Below are positions 54,745-62,705 of a stretch of 64,000 bases of DNA, piece by piece. The translations under genes and the position numbers were made by a program. The stretch is from Dictyobacter aurantiacus (GTDB lineage Bacteria > Chloroflexota > Ktedonobacteria > Ktedonobacterales > Ktedonobacteraceae): assembly GCF_003967515.1 (NCBI RefSeq), contig NZ_BIFQ01000002.1:248001-312000 (forward strand), written 5' to 3'. Below the pieces are notes generated by a model that did not search any database, was not told the origin of the DNA, and saw only the letters and a program-made list of their open reading frames with translations. Every line of letters begins with the position of its first letter. Position 1 is the stretch's first letter.

Positions 54745-54799
54745 TTGACATAAGGGTATTTACCATGGTATTCTCAACATACAACCATGGTAAATACCC
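54745..54799 (+). promoter_or_regulatory. Promoter with 15-bp inverted-repeat operator
   Basis: TTGACA (54745-54750) and TATTCT (54769-54774) form an 18-base-spaced promoter. GGGTATTTACCATGG (54754-54768) fills the spacer, and its exact complement lies at 54785-54799. The arrangement fits autorepression by the ribbon-helix-helix protein encoded just downstream. Confidence 0.7.
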
Positions 54800-54838
54800 C
54801 CGTATTCCCAAAAAGGATGTAGAGAAAGGAGCGTTTGT

Positions 54839-55432
54839 ATGCCATCCAGCAAGGATCGCCAGCGGATCGAAGTTCCGCTCTATCTCTATGAGCAACTGGC
54901 GCAGATTGCTCAGACAGAGGATCGCACGGTCACCAGCGTCCTTCACCAGTTGCTGTTTCAGGCGTTACAGAGCTATCAGCCGACATGGATACCCGCCAAA
55001 CACCTCAGCCGCTTGAATGCATACGCGAAAAACGTACTTGCCCTGGCTCAAGAGGAGGCGCGCTCCTTCAACCACAACTACATCGGGACCGAACACCTGT
55101 TAGCAAGCCTGCTGCGCGAGCGCGACGGTCTCGCCTGCCTGGCACTGGAAAAACTGGGAGTTACGCTTGATCTCGTGCGCGCCGCCATCGAGGAGAAGAT
55201 CGGACGTGGTCCCGAGCCTGTTCAGGGGGAGATTGATTATGTGCCGCGCGTCCGCAAGGTGCTCTCACTCTCTCTAGATGAGGCCGAGCGGCAGAGCAGC
55301 GCCTTCGTACGCAGCGAGCATATCCTGCTGGCGCTTGTACGCGAGGGCGGAGGCATCGCCGCCGATATCCTCGATACGCAAGGTGTGCTGGGAAAGGTGC
55401 GCGCACAGGTAGCCGAGCTTCTGGGACAATAG
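54839..55432 (+). CDS. Ribbon-helix-helix domain fused to a double Clp-N domain
   Basis: The 197-residue protein has an AAAGGAG site. Residues ~1-50 look like a ribbon-helix-helix DNA-binding unit (IEVPLYLYEQLAQIAQ, DRTVTSVLHQLLFQALQ). Residues ~60-197 hold two Clp-N repeats (FNHNYIGTEHLLASLLRE; SSAFVRSEHILLALVREGGG). It lacks AAA+ domains, so it cannot unfold substrates. It may bind DNA at the inverted repeat at 54754-54799 and use Clp-N to recognise a ligand or protease adaptor. Confidence 0.8.
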   Translation: MPSSKDRQRIEVPLYLYEQLAQIAQTEDRTVTSVLHQLLFQALQSYQPTWIPAKHLSRLNAYAKNVLALAQEEARSFNHNYIGTEHLLASLLRERDGLACLALEKLGVTLDLVRAAIEEKIGRGPEPVQGEIDYVPRVRKVLSLSLDEAERQSSAFVRSEHILLALVREGGGIAADILDTQGVLGKVRAQVAELLGQ

Positions 55433-55500
55433 CACCATAACAACTTCGCATAAAAATAATAGGAAGAGGGAACCACCAACCAAAGTCTGGAGGAACCATC

Positions 55501-56295
55501 ATGACAGATACCAGCCATATCTGGACCGGCAAGGCTCGCAGCTATAACCAGGCACGCCCGACACCTCCATCAGCCCTACTCGATCTACTGACGCAATTGA
55601 TTGACACGCCACACCCCACCCTGGTGGTAGACCTGGGCAGCGGAACCGGATTGTCTACCGCGCTCTGGGGTGAGCGTGCCGATCGAGTGATCGGAATAGA
55701 ACCCAATGCCGACATGCGCCAAGAAGCCGTCCGGACAACAGAGGGCCATCCCTACGCGGACCATATCGAATATCAGGAGGGGCTGGCGCATCAGACCGGC
55801 CTACCAGATGAGTGCGCTGATATAGTCACCGCCGCCCAGGCGTTCCACTGGATGGAACCAACCATCACCCTGGCCGAGGTTGCCCGCATCCTGCGACCCG
55901 GAGGGCTCTTCGCGGCCTATGACTATGATACGCCATTTGCCATCCACTGGGAACTTGATCGGCTCACACAGGAGATGACCAGGCACATAGTGGGGCTGGT
56001 CCAGCAGCGCGGCCTGGCCCGGACCCTCAAGATCTGGCCCAAAGATAAACATCTCGACCACATGCGCGAGAGCGGCCACTTCCGCTTCACACGCGAGTTG
56101 CTCCTGCACCACGTCGAGCACGGAGACGCGACACGCTTCATTGAGATGATGAGCAGCAATGCCTTCAGCAACCAGTTCCAATTCAGCGAACAAGAAAGCG
56201 GCCTGGAAAGCCTCAGCAGCGCGGCCACCCAATATATCGGACCCAAACCCATCCCCTGGTATATTAGTTACCGCGTCCGCATCGCCATCAAATAA
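55501..56295 (+). CDS. Class I SAM-dependent methyltransferase
   Basis: The 264-residue protein follows a GGAGGAA site. Motifs are VVDLGSGTGLSTALWG, VIGIEPNADMRQEA and ARILRPGGLFAAYD, with AQAFHWMEP between. This is a Methyltransf_11 protein resembling trans-aconitate/TehB-like enzymes. Acceptor unknown. Confidence 0.88.
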   Translation: MTDTSHIWTGKARSYNQARPTPPSALLDLLTQLIDTPHPTLVVDLGSGTGLSTALWGERADRVIGIEPNADMRQEAVRTTEGHPYADHIEYQEGLAHQTGLPDECADIVTAAQAFHWMEPTITLAEVARILRPGGLFAAYDYDTPFAIHWELDRLTQEMTRHIVGLVQQRGLARTLKIWPKDKHLDHMRESGHFRFTRELLLHHVEHGDATRFIEMMSSNAFSNQFQFSEQESGLESLSSAATQYIGPKPIPWYISYRVRIAIK

Positions 56296-56322
56296 TCCTC
56301 GCCCCCAAAAGAAAACGCCTCG

Positions 56323-56401
56323 CGTAGGTGCCGGGCTTGCCCCGGCTTTGCCGCAACGCGGCCCGTTCCCGGGCGCACATGTTCTCCCAGCAAAGCCACC
56401 T
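56323..56401 (+). repeat. GTAGGTGCCGGGC repeat, copy 6
   Basis: It begins CGTAGGTGCCGGGCTTGCCC and continues through CCGCAACGCGG to GCGCACATGTTC, the fullest uninterrupted copy. It follows the methyltransferase stop by 27 bases. Confidence 0.8.
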
Positions 56402-56563
56402 TCCCAACAAAAATACATCAATGCGTTACATTGCGGAGATTAGAGTTTGTCTTATTTGCGTCCATGTATAATATGATTGGTGTCAGCTTTGACCTGCTAT
56501 CCATAGGTATCGGAAAAAGTAGGGTTGGAAACAATAATACGAGAGGCAGATGGAGGAAATACC

Positions 56564-56761
56564 ATGAGCAACGATACAGATAAGTGCGAACACCTGCGTA
56601 AGCTACACGATCGCCTGGTTGAGGAGATCAGAGTTTTGAAGGAGGATCTGCAGGCCGCGGAGGAAGAGGGGGTCAATCCAATTGAGACGGTACATATTGT
56701 GAAGAGCCTGCAGAAGACGCTTGCTACGATAACCATTGAATTGGAAAAGTGCCACGGCTAA
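56564..56761 (+). CDS. Small coiled-coil protein
   Basis: The ATG at 56564 has a GGAGG site 6 bases upstream; an earlier in-frame ATG (56525) has none. The 65-residue product is strongly helical and charged (HLRKLHDRLVEEIRVLKEDL; VKSLQKTLATITIELEKC), with one Cys near each end. Family not recognised. Confidence 0.7.
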   Translation: MSNDTDKCEHLRKLHDRLVEEIRVLKEDLQAAEEEGVNPIETVHIVKSLQKTLATITIELEKCHG

Positions 56762-56774
56762 ACTGTGGCGATAT

Positions 56775-56802
56775 CCGCCGTGAGAGAACATTCTCACGGC
56801 GG
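56775..56802. terminator. 11-bp-stem terminator between convergent genes
   Basis: CCGCCGTGAGA (56775-56785) pairs with TCTCACGGCGG (56792-56802). It lies 13 bases past the coiled-coil gene and 14 bases before the FemAB gene's end. Confidence 0.8.
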
Positions 56803-56816
56803 CATCTTCCTAGAGA

Positions 56817-57959
56817 TTATTTAGCCGGGGTGGCGGCATCTTGCTTCTTATCATCGGAGGCATCTTGCTTCTTCGCGCCATAGGTGGCGCGCTTCTGTGC
56901 CAGTTCCGAGCGGGCGTATTTGGCCCGATCATAGGTGTGCTTGAGATCGCGGATCAGGCCATAGAGCTTGTAGATGGGCAGGTTGTAGGCCTTCTCCTGG
57001 CTAACCATGGCGCAGCGCGCGTAGCCACCGAAGCCGCGCTTGAAGGTGTAGACGCCCCAGTTGGGATCTTTGGGACCCTCTTCATCGCTAAGATCAACGG
57101 GGATGCCCATAAAATTGTAGTAGGTGCAGCCGTGCTCGCGTCCCCACTGGAGCCCGGTCCATTGCAGCAGGTGGTTGGGCATGACATTGCGGTGCTGGGC
57201 CGAAGAGGCGCCGTAGCGATACCAGCAGCACTTGCCGCTGCGCATCACGATGATGCCGGCGATCGGCGTACCTTCGTACTCGGCCAGGAAGAGGGCCGCC
57301 TTCTCCCCCGGCTCAAACAGGCTCATCATGTGCTCGAAGTGCTCCTGCGAGTGGACATAGAACTTGTCGCGCTCACCAGTCTCCTGAAATATTTTATGGA
57401 AGGCGCTCATATCCTCTGGACCGTGGCCCTGGCGGACAACAACACCTTTGCGCTTCGCGAGGCGGATGTTGTAGCGCCACTTCTCCTTCATCTGAGCCAT
57501 CTGCTCCTTCTCGTCCGGATAGATGTCCAGCACCCATTCGTTGCGGCCGTGCAAGACGCTATCGCTGGCTTTGAAGCCGCTCTGCTGAAAGAAGCGCAGC
57601 CAGTCGGCATCATTGGCCTCGGCGACCGGATCAACCTTGATCATAAAGGCTTTGTGGCGGCGCGCCTGGCTGTTGACGAAATTCATCAGCAGCGGCAGGG
57701 CTGGCTCGTTGGCGCTGGCCGCGATAGGCCCACGGGGGACATAAAAATAATAGCTTTTGACTGTAGGAACGTATATTACCAGCACCATCATGGCCGCCCG
57801 AAGTTGATCTTGATCATCCAGCACGCCACAGTACAATGGCTTTGAATTGGCATGCTGGGCCAGTTCACCCCACTCGTACGTCTGGGTGATCGCTCCAAAG
57901 GGAGCGGTGGCAATAAAATCGTCCCACTGTTGCCGATCGGTAATCAAACATGCATTCAT
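56817..57959 (-). CDS. FemAB/FemX-type aminoacyltransferase
   Basis: The 380-residue protein resembles peptidoglycan-bridge FemAB enzymes: TQTYEWGELAQHANSKPLY, YFYVPRGPI, the coupling helix YNIRLAKRKGVVV and FKRGFGGYA near the C-terminus. Two GNAT-like halves are implied. It would transfer an amino acid from aminoacyl-tRNA to a cell-envelope precursor. The last ~25 residues are a Lys/Asp-rich tail with two KKQDA repeats. No partner genes are adjacent. Confidence 0.88.
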   Translation of the reverse strand: MNACLITDRQQWDDFIATAPFGAITQTYEWGELAQHANSKPLYCGVLDDQDQLRAAMMVLVIYVPTVKSYYFYVPRGPIAASANEPALPLLMNFVNSQARRHKAFMIKVDPVAEANDADWLRFFQQSGFKASDSVLHGRNEWVLDIYPDEKEQMAQMKEKWRYNIRLAKRKGVVVRQGHGPEDMSAFHKIFQETGERDKFYVHSQEHFEHMMSLFEPGEKAALFLAEYEGTPIAGIIVMRSGKCCWYRYGASSAQHRNVMPNHLLQWTGLQWGREHGCTYYNFMGIPVDLSDEEGPKDPNWGVYTFKRGFGGYARCAMVSQEKAYNLPIYKLYGLIRDLKHTYDRAKYARSELAQKRATYGAKKQDASDDKKQDAATPAK

Positions 57960-58229
57960 ATTGTAAGCTTTCTATGGCTGTTTTCTCTCGTTGACTGATT
58001 TCGCGGATACAACTGGCTATCCTTACATTGAAATGTTCTTTAATAGAAAAGATAGAAAAGTTCCTTTTTTTATCGCCTCTAACAGTTGATAGATATCAGT
58101 GTATAAAAAAATGGCCACCAATAGCAGCTTTTAGTACTAAAATAGGAGAAAAAGATGAGGGGTTGGGGCGATTCCTCTATATTTCTTAACCATTTTTATG
58201 AGAGCGTGGTTGAGTTACGTCATGTTGAG

Positions 58230-58353
58230 GACACTTGCGCGCCCCCACACGCGCGTCCGCTACGCGGCCGCACTGTTTAGTAGTAGGTGGTGTAGCACAG
58301 TGAGCGCGGGCATCAGCCCGCGCTCACTGTGCTACACCACCTACTACTAAACA
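58230..58353 (-). repeat. Hairpin-plus-tail dispersed repeat, copy C
   Basis: Inverted relative to copies A, B and E. The tail (58233-58273, on the plus strand GCCCCCACACGCGCGTCCGC then GCGGCCGCAC) precedes a perfect 37-bp stem (58274-58310 and 58317-58353), the longest in the window. It lies about 70 bases beyond the stop of the channel-like gene. The rest of 57960-58422 is AT-rich with nothing recognisable. Confidence 0.85.
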
Positions 58354-58422
58354 AGGGTACCAGCATGTATGTAGTCACATGCTGGCACCTCTGATTGGTA
58401 AAGGACAGTCCGATGCACAGAT

Positions 58423-59253
58423 CTAGCGCTGTGGGTTGTTATTTGGTGATACCCGCTGCGTCGGAGAGTCGTACGGAGATGATGGTACCTGCTGCTGCGC
58501 ATAGGGATCATTTACATTGTTCGCGGACCGCGTTGGCGGGCGCAGGTTGCCCTGGGAGGCCGCGGTGCTCATTGCGCTCACGGTAACCTCGGTACGATCC
58601 AGCATGCGCTTGGCGGCATCACGTCCACCAAGACCAAAGGCCAGGCCAAAGGCCAGGGCGGCACCGGCTACGATAGCGCCAAACAGCTCATTGAGCAGGG
58701 CGGGAGCAATATTCAACTGCTCCAGGGCGATCAGGACGGAGAAACCGATGATCGCGTAGCGGGCAATGTTGGCGAACACATTGGGATTACCAACGCGCGC
58801 GGCCCCAGTCGCTCCACGAACGATATCCGCGACAAACACGGCCAGCAGCGCACCCAGGAAGAGCACCAGGATGGCGACAAAAACGTTCGGGATAAAGGCA
58901 ACGATGGTGTTCAAGACGTTACTGACGGCGGGCACGCCCAGGGCGTCGGCCGCGGGAACCAGGAAGATCAGCAGGATAAACCAGTATACGATGCGACCAA
59001 GCACACCGGCGGCATCCATGTTAACATTGAGGTTCTGCTCAAAGCGGCGCAGACCAATGCGATCACTCAGGCGATCAAAGCCGATCTTGCGCAACAGAAA
59101 GGTCACAGCCTTGGCGACAATAGAGGCGATAATCAGGCCAACCACTAAAATGACGATAAATCCAAGCAGCCGGGGAATAAAACTCAGAATCAGGTTGACC
59201 GCATTGGCCAGGGCACTGATGATCGCGGTTCCCCAATTGGTCACAACTGTCAT
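58423..59253 (-). CDS. Mechanosensitive-channel-like membrane protein with conserved TM-helix repeats
   Basis: The 276-residue protein has four or five helices. The repeated segments GFIVILVVGLIIASIVAKAV and FVAILVLFLGALLAVFVADI followed by AFGLAFGLGGRDAAK match the conserved-TM-helix (CmpX-like) family related to small-conductance channels. The C-terminal ~55 residues are a polar Pro/Gln/Asn-rich tail. An AAAGGA site precedes the ATG. It may gate ions upon envelope stress. Confidence 0.83.
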   Translation of the reverse strand: MTVVTNWGTAIISALANAVNLILSFIPRLLGFIVILVVGLIIASIVAKAVTFLLRKIGFDRLSDRIGLRRFEQNLNVNMDAAGVLGRIVYWFILLIFLVPAADALGVPAVSNVLNTIVAFIPNVFVAILVLFLGALLAVFVADIVRGATGAARVGNPNVFANIARYAIIGFSVLIALEQLNIAPALLNELFGAIVAGAALAFGLAFGLGGRDAAKRMLDRTEVTVSAMSTAASQGNLRPPTRSANNVNDPYAQQQVPSSPYDSPTQRVSPNNNPQR

Positions 59254-59525
59254 GAAGGGAATCCTTTCTTAACAATACTATCCATTGATAACTACTAGCG
59301 CGCAATCAACCATCGCGCCAAAATTGATTAGGACATAATACAAATTATTTGTACGTGGCTGAATTGCACCAACCTTAGCTGCTTTTAATACGGGCTACAC
59401 AATGAATAAGAATACAATTCCTAGACACACGTATAACAAAGTCTAATTATGGTGCATTATATACATGAGTATAATTTGTACTTCTGCTCGCACGAGGCGT
59501 GCTCGATGCAACATCTTTGCACAGA

Positions 59526-60470
59526 CTATTTTTTGACTAATAGATGTGCTTTACGCTCGGCCAGACCGATACGGGCGATGAAGCCGGAAGGAAAGGCGAG
59601 GTAATCGCTCTCGATGCCATCACTAAAGATGACACCATTCTCAGGCATCTGCGATGTAATCACCAGTTCCTGACCGCGCTGCAGCTGTCCAAAAACCAGG
59701 TTGGCCTGTGAGACCCTGGATACGAAGGGCTCACGCACGGTAAACCAGGCCTGCTCGGACTCCCAGCCCAGAGCCAGTTGCTCGCTGCTCGGCGGCTGCG
59801 CACCTCCTCCTCCAAAATAGGAGGCCACCGACCATGCACCCTGGGTGATCGAACGAAACCAGCCGGTGCAGCCCGCGCCGGTGGAGACAATGATGCCGCT
59901 GGAGATCTGGGCCTCACTCTGACTCCCCAGCTGCAGCCGATAACGCGCCGAGGTATGGGTGCGTGGGCCGATAAAAAGATCATTGATGCCATACAGCACC
60001 TGCCCATCATTGAGGGCAGCTTTGACCATGGAGAGGCGCGTGACCTTGCCGCGCCCCTGCCGGAGACGCGCCACAGCTGAGCGCGCCTCCTCGTAGTGAA
60101 ACGGGATCAACACCCCGTCCACGCGCCGAGGATCGGGATTGAGCGCCAGGATGGTCTGCGTGGTCAGGTACTTGGCGGTGTTAATCACCAATCCATCAGG
60201 ACCCAGCGTGACGACCAGGTCGTGCTCATCAAACTGATAGGTGGAGAGGAACTCGCGCTCGATAAACTGCTGCTTGAGCTCCCCCGGCAGCTGCCGCTTC
60301 ACACTGGTCAGCGCCTGCTGATATTGCTGATCCTCCAGTTCATAATCCTGGAATGGAATCTGATTCTGCTCCAGGTAGAAGCGCGCCTGCTCTTTCGAAT
60401 TCAGACGGTAGACCAGTTCCTCTAGAGCTGTCTTCTTCGTCACTACTATAATGCGCTCAATCTCAGACAC
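59526..60470 (-). CDS. NAD-kinase-like protein
   Basis: The 314-residue protein has an NAD-kinase-type core: VVTLGPDGLVINTAKYL in place of the usual GGDGT loop, GINDLFIGPRTHTSARYRL and the Gly-rich SSGIIVSTGAGCTGWFRS. The first ~75 residues are a helical extension. The altered Gly-Asp motif (GPDG) leaves kinase activity open. The SPFH gene lies upstream on the same strand, separated by a repeat block. Confidence 0.75.
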   Translation of the reverse strand: MSEIERIIVVTKKTALEELVYRLNSKEQARFYLEQNQIPFQDYELEDQQYQQALTSVKRQLPGELKQQFIEREFLSTYQFDEHDLVVTLGPDGLVINTAKYLTTQTILALNPDPRRVDGVLIPFHYEEARSAVARLRQGRGKVTRLSMVKAALNDGQVLYGINDLFIGPRTHTSARYRLQLGSQSEAQISSGIIVSTGAGCTGWFRSITQGAWSVASYFGGGGAQPPSSEQLALGWESEQAWFTVREPFVSRVSQANLVFGQLQRGQELVITSQMPENGVIFSDGIESDYLAFPSGFIARIGLAERKAHLLVKK

Positions 60471-60533
60471 AGCTTATCCTCTCTTTCTTTCATAAGCCGC
60501 ATAAGAATGCATCTGGCTCTCGTTTTGCTGGCG

Positions 60534-60633
60534 GGCTTGTGCGCCCCCGCACAGGCGTCCGCTGCGCGGCCGCACTGGTTTTGTATGTTTGGTGCAACAG
60601 GGGCGCATCCGCGCCCCTGTTGCACCAAACATA
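60534..60633 (-). repeat. Hairpin-plus-tail dispersed repeat, copy D
   Basis: The inverted tail (60538-60578) is followed by a perfect 23-bp stem (60584-60606 and 60611-60633) with loop ATCC and apex GGGGCGC. It faces copy E across the tandem array, forming the left boundary of that block. Confidence 0.85.
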
Positions 60634-60640
60634 TTATGGG

Positions 60641-60905
60641 CTGTTGGGCACCGCCGCCTGCTTGCATCAACTATTATGGGCTGTTGGGCATCGCTGCCTG
60701 CTTGCATCAGTTGTTATAGGCTGTTGGGCACCGCCGCCTGCATGTATCAATTGTTATGGGTTGTTGGGCACCGCCGCCTGCTTGCATCAACTATTATGGG
60801 CTGTTGGGCACCGCCGCCTGCTTGCATCAACTATTATGGGCTGTTGGGCATCGCTGCCTGCATGCATCAACTGTTTATGGGCTGTTGGACATCGCAACCT
60901 GCAGG
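60641..60905. repeat. 40-bp tandem repeat array
   Basis: Units starting CTGTTGGGCACCGCCGCCTG occur at 60641, 60681, 60721, 60761, 60801 and 60841, with a degenerate seventh near 60882. Differences are point changes. With a period of 40 (not a multiple of 3) it is not coding, and without unique spacers it is not CRISPR. It fills the gap between the NAD-kinase-like and SPFH genes. Confidence 0.9.
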
Positions 60906-60906
60906 C

Positions 60907-61014
60907 GTTTTTGTATTGGTGCAGCAGGCGCGAATGCGCCTGCTTGCACCAATACAAAAACCAGTGCGGCCGCGCAGCGGACGCCTGTGCGGGGGCACTC
61001 ACGTATCCCCGCGA
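60907..61014 (+). repeat. Hairpin-plus-tail dispersed repeat, copy E
   Basis: Arms 60907-60931 and 60936-60961 pair with one bulged T; apex AGGCGC-GAAT-GCGCCT. The tail (GTGCGGCCGCGCAGCGGACG at 60964 onward) is nearly identical to that of copy D in the opposite orientation. The right arm's CCTGCTTGCACCAA resembles the tandem unit's CCTGCTTGCATCAA. Confidence 0.85.
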
Positions 61015-61092
61015 TAACAAGAGTCACGGCACGCTTTAATAAAAAAACAGACATGCCGACATCATGTCATGATTACTACAAGAAATCGCAGA

Positions 61093-61956
61093 TCAGCCAT
61101 TGAGAAGTTGCTCAAGGATCTCGGAGGTGATGGTCAGATTACCGATCTTGTGGGCATTGTCGGCGAACTGGCGGAACGCGAGGGCGAGCAGTTGCGGCGA
61201 CGCCAGTTCCCGATAAGGGGTCAGGCGGATGCGTGTGGCCTCGGCCTCGAACTCGGCCTCCTGGCGCGCGTTTTCACCTTTGAGGCCCACTAGCTCCCTG
61301 CGGCTCTGCTCCAGCGCGATAGAGGTCGACAATTCGTTCTGCTTGATCTTGCGCTCCTGCTCAACCGCCTCGGCCCGGCGTGAGTAGATGGCCTGGTCGG
61401 CCCGCTGCTGCAGGGCCTCGCGCTGCTCCGCCTCCAGTGCCTTGGTGATCTCCGGTGTTGCTTTAAGCGTCGTATAGAACAGGCTGACACAGGCGATGCC
61501 CAGTTGGGTCAGCGCCTGCTCATTACGCAGGCGCTCAAAGACGTTCCCCGCCAGCATCTCCGAGCTGCGCAAAGCATCCTCCAGCGCCAGCCGCTGCAGC
61601 AGGTTGCGCGTGTGCATCTGCACGATATTGACGATACGCTGATTGAGCTTTGCCGGATCTTCGCTGCGATAGTTGTGGGTGCGCGGATCAATCGTAAAGT
61701 TTAACAGCTGCGAGATGGTAGTGGGGTCGATCACTCGATAGGTAATCTGCCCCTGCACGATAACCGCCTGGAAGTTACTGGTAATCTCGTTAAAGATGAA
61801 GGGGGCATCTACCGTTGACAGCGGCACCCGTGTAATGGTTGTGCTGGGTCCCCAGTACCAGAATGAACTGCCCGCCCCCTCATGCACGATGCGGCCATTA
61901 GCATAAGCGAAAATGTACTCGGTCGGTTCAGCCTTAAAGTATGAAAACAGAGCCAT
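61093..61956 (-). CDS. SPFH/band-7 domain protein
   Basis: The 287-residue protein has an SPFH core (about 10-200: VQGQITYRVIDPTTISQLL, RIVNIVQMHTRNLLQRLALEDAL) and a helical coiled-coil C-terminus (QREALQQRADQAIYSRRAEA). No membrane helix is obvious at the N-terminus. SPFH proteins assemble into membrane-associated scaffolds. A GAGGAAC site precedes the ATG. A small inverted repeat CTTAGTGT (61998-62005) / ACACTAAG (62013-62020) lies in the divergent region shared with the sigma factor. Confidence 0.87.
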   Translation of the reverse strand: MALFSYFKAEPTEYIFAYANGRIVHEGAGSSFWYWGPSTTITRVPLSTVDAPFIFNEITSNFQAVIVQGQITYRVIDPTTISQLLNFTIDPRTHNYRSEDPAKLNQRIVNIVQMHTRNLLQRLALEDALRSSEMLAGNVFERLRNEQALTQLGIACVSLFYTTLKATPEITKALEAEQREALQQRADQAIYSRRAEAVEQERKIKQNELSTSIALEQSRRELVGLKGENARQEAEFEAEATRIRLTPYRELASPQLLALAFRQFADNAHKIGNLTITSEILEQLLNG

Positions 61957-62156
61957 AACGTTCCTCGTTTCATTGCTACCCGGTCACACTCAACTGACTT
62001 AGTGTATATATAACACTAAGTACTGTACATGATCGCCTGACGAAAGTCAACCCTTTTGACACATGCACATAACATTTGCGGACACCAAACGATGAGTTAG
62101 TGGAACCAATAAAAAGGTATTTTTCATTATTAAAATTTTTTTGAAGAAAGAAGACG

Positions 62157-62705
62157 GTGCAGCCTATGCAACCTGCACAATTGTCAAGCGCATCGCCTAT
62201 CGCACATCTGTTTCAGAAGAATGCACCAATTATTCTGGCGTTCTACAGGAAGCGCGGTGTGCAGGCAGAAGATGCGGAAGATCTGCTGCTGGAAGTTTTT
62301 ACCGCGGCGATCGAAAATCCCAGGCTGATAACGTTGCCAGAAAACGAGCAGCTGGCCTGGTTGAAACGGGTAGCACATAATAAGCTGGTGGACCACTATC
62401 GCCGCCAGTCGTATCGGCAGACAACTCCCCTGGAAGCCAGCTATCATCAGCTCTTTGAGAGCGATGAAGAGGCTCCGGAGTTTACGGCACTGCGTCAGGA
62501 GAGCCATGAGGAGCTCCGACACCATATCTCACAGCTGCCCACGGAGCACCAGGAGATACTCCGGCTGCGCTTCACTTATGATATGCCATCCAAGGAGATC
62601 GCTCGGCTGCTGAGCAAAAGCGATACGGCGGCTCGCGGCCTGCTATGGCGAGCGGTTACCCTATTGCGCAATGTCTATGGAGAGAAGCAGGGGAGGGAAA
62701 GATGA
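62157..62705 (+). CDS. ECF-type RNA polymerase sigma factor
   Basis: The 182-residue protein (GTG at 62157; ATG at 62166 possible) has region 2 (IILAFYRKRGVQAEDAEDLL; NEQLAWLKRVAHNKLVDHYR) and region 4 (LPTEHQEILRLRFTYDMPSK, EIARLLSKSDTAARGLLWRA). A GGAACC motif at 62102-62107, typical of ECF-dependent -35 boxes, hints at autoregulation, but no clear -10 is seen. It overlaps the next gene by four bases (ATGA), so that gene's product is the likely partner or anti-sigma factor. Confidence 0.9.
   Translation: MQPMQPAQLSSASPIAHLFQKNAPIILAFYRKRGVQAEDAEDLLLEVFTAAIENPRLITLPENEQLAWLKRVAHNKLVDHYRRQSYRQTTPLEASYHQLFESDEEAPEFTALRQESHEELRHHISQLPTEHQEILRLRFTYDMPSKEIARLLSKSDTAARGLLWRAVTLLRNVYGEKQGRER

Noticed and set aside
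56841..57845. 334-residue ORF on the plus strand
   Set aside because: It is a shadow of the FemAB gene on the other strand.
60507..61103. Overlapping ORFs of 70-166 residues across the tandem array
   Set aside because: The 40-bp period is not a multiple of three and the frames simply translate repeat DNA and hairpins.
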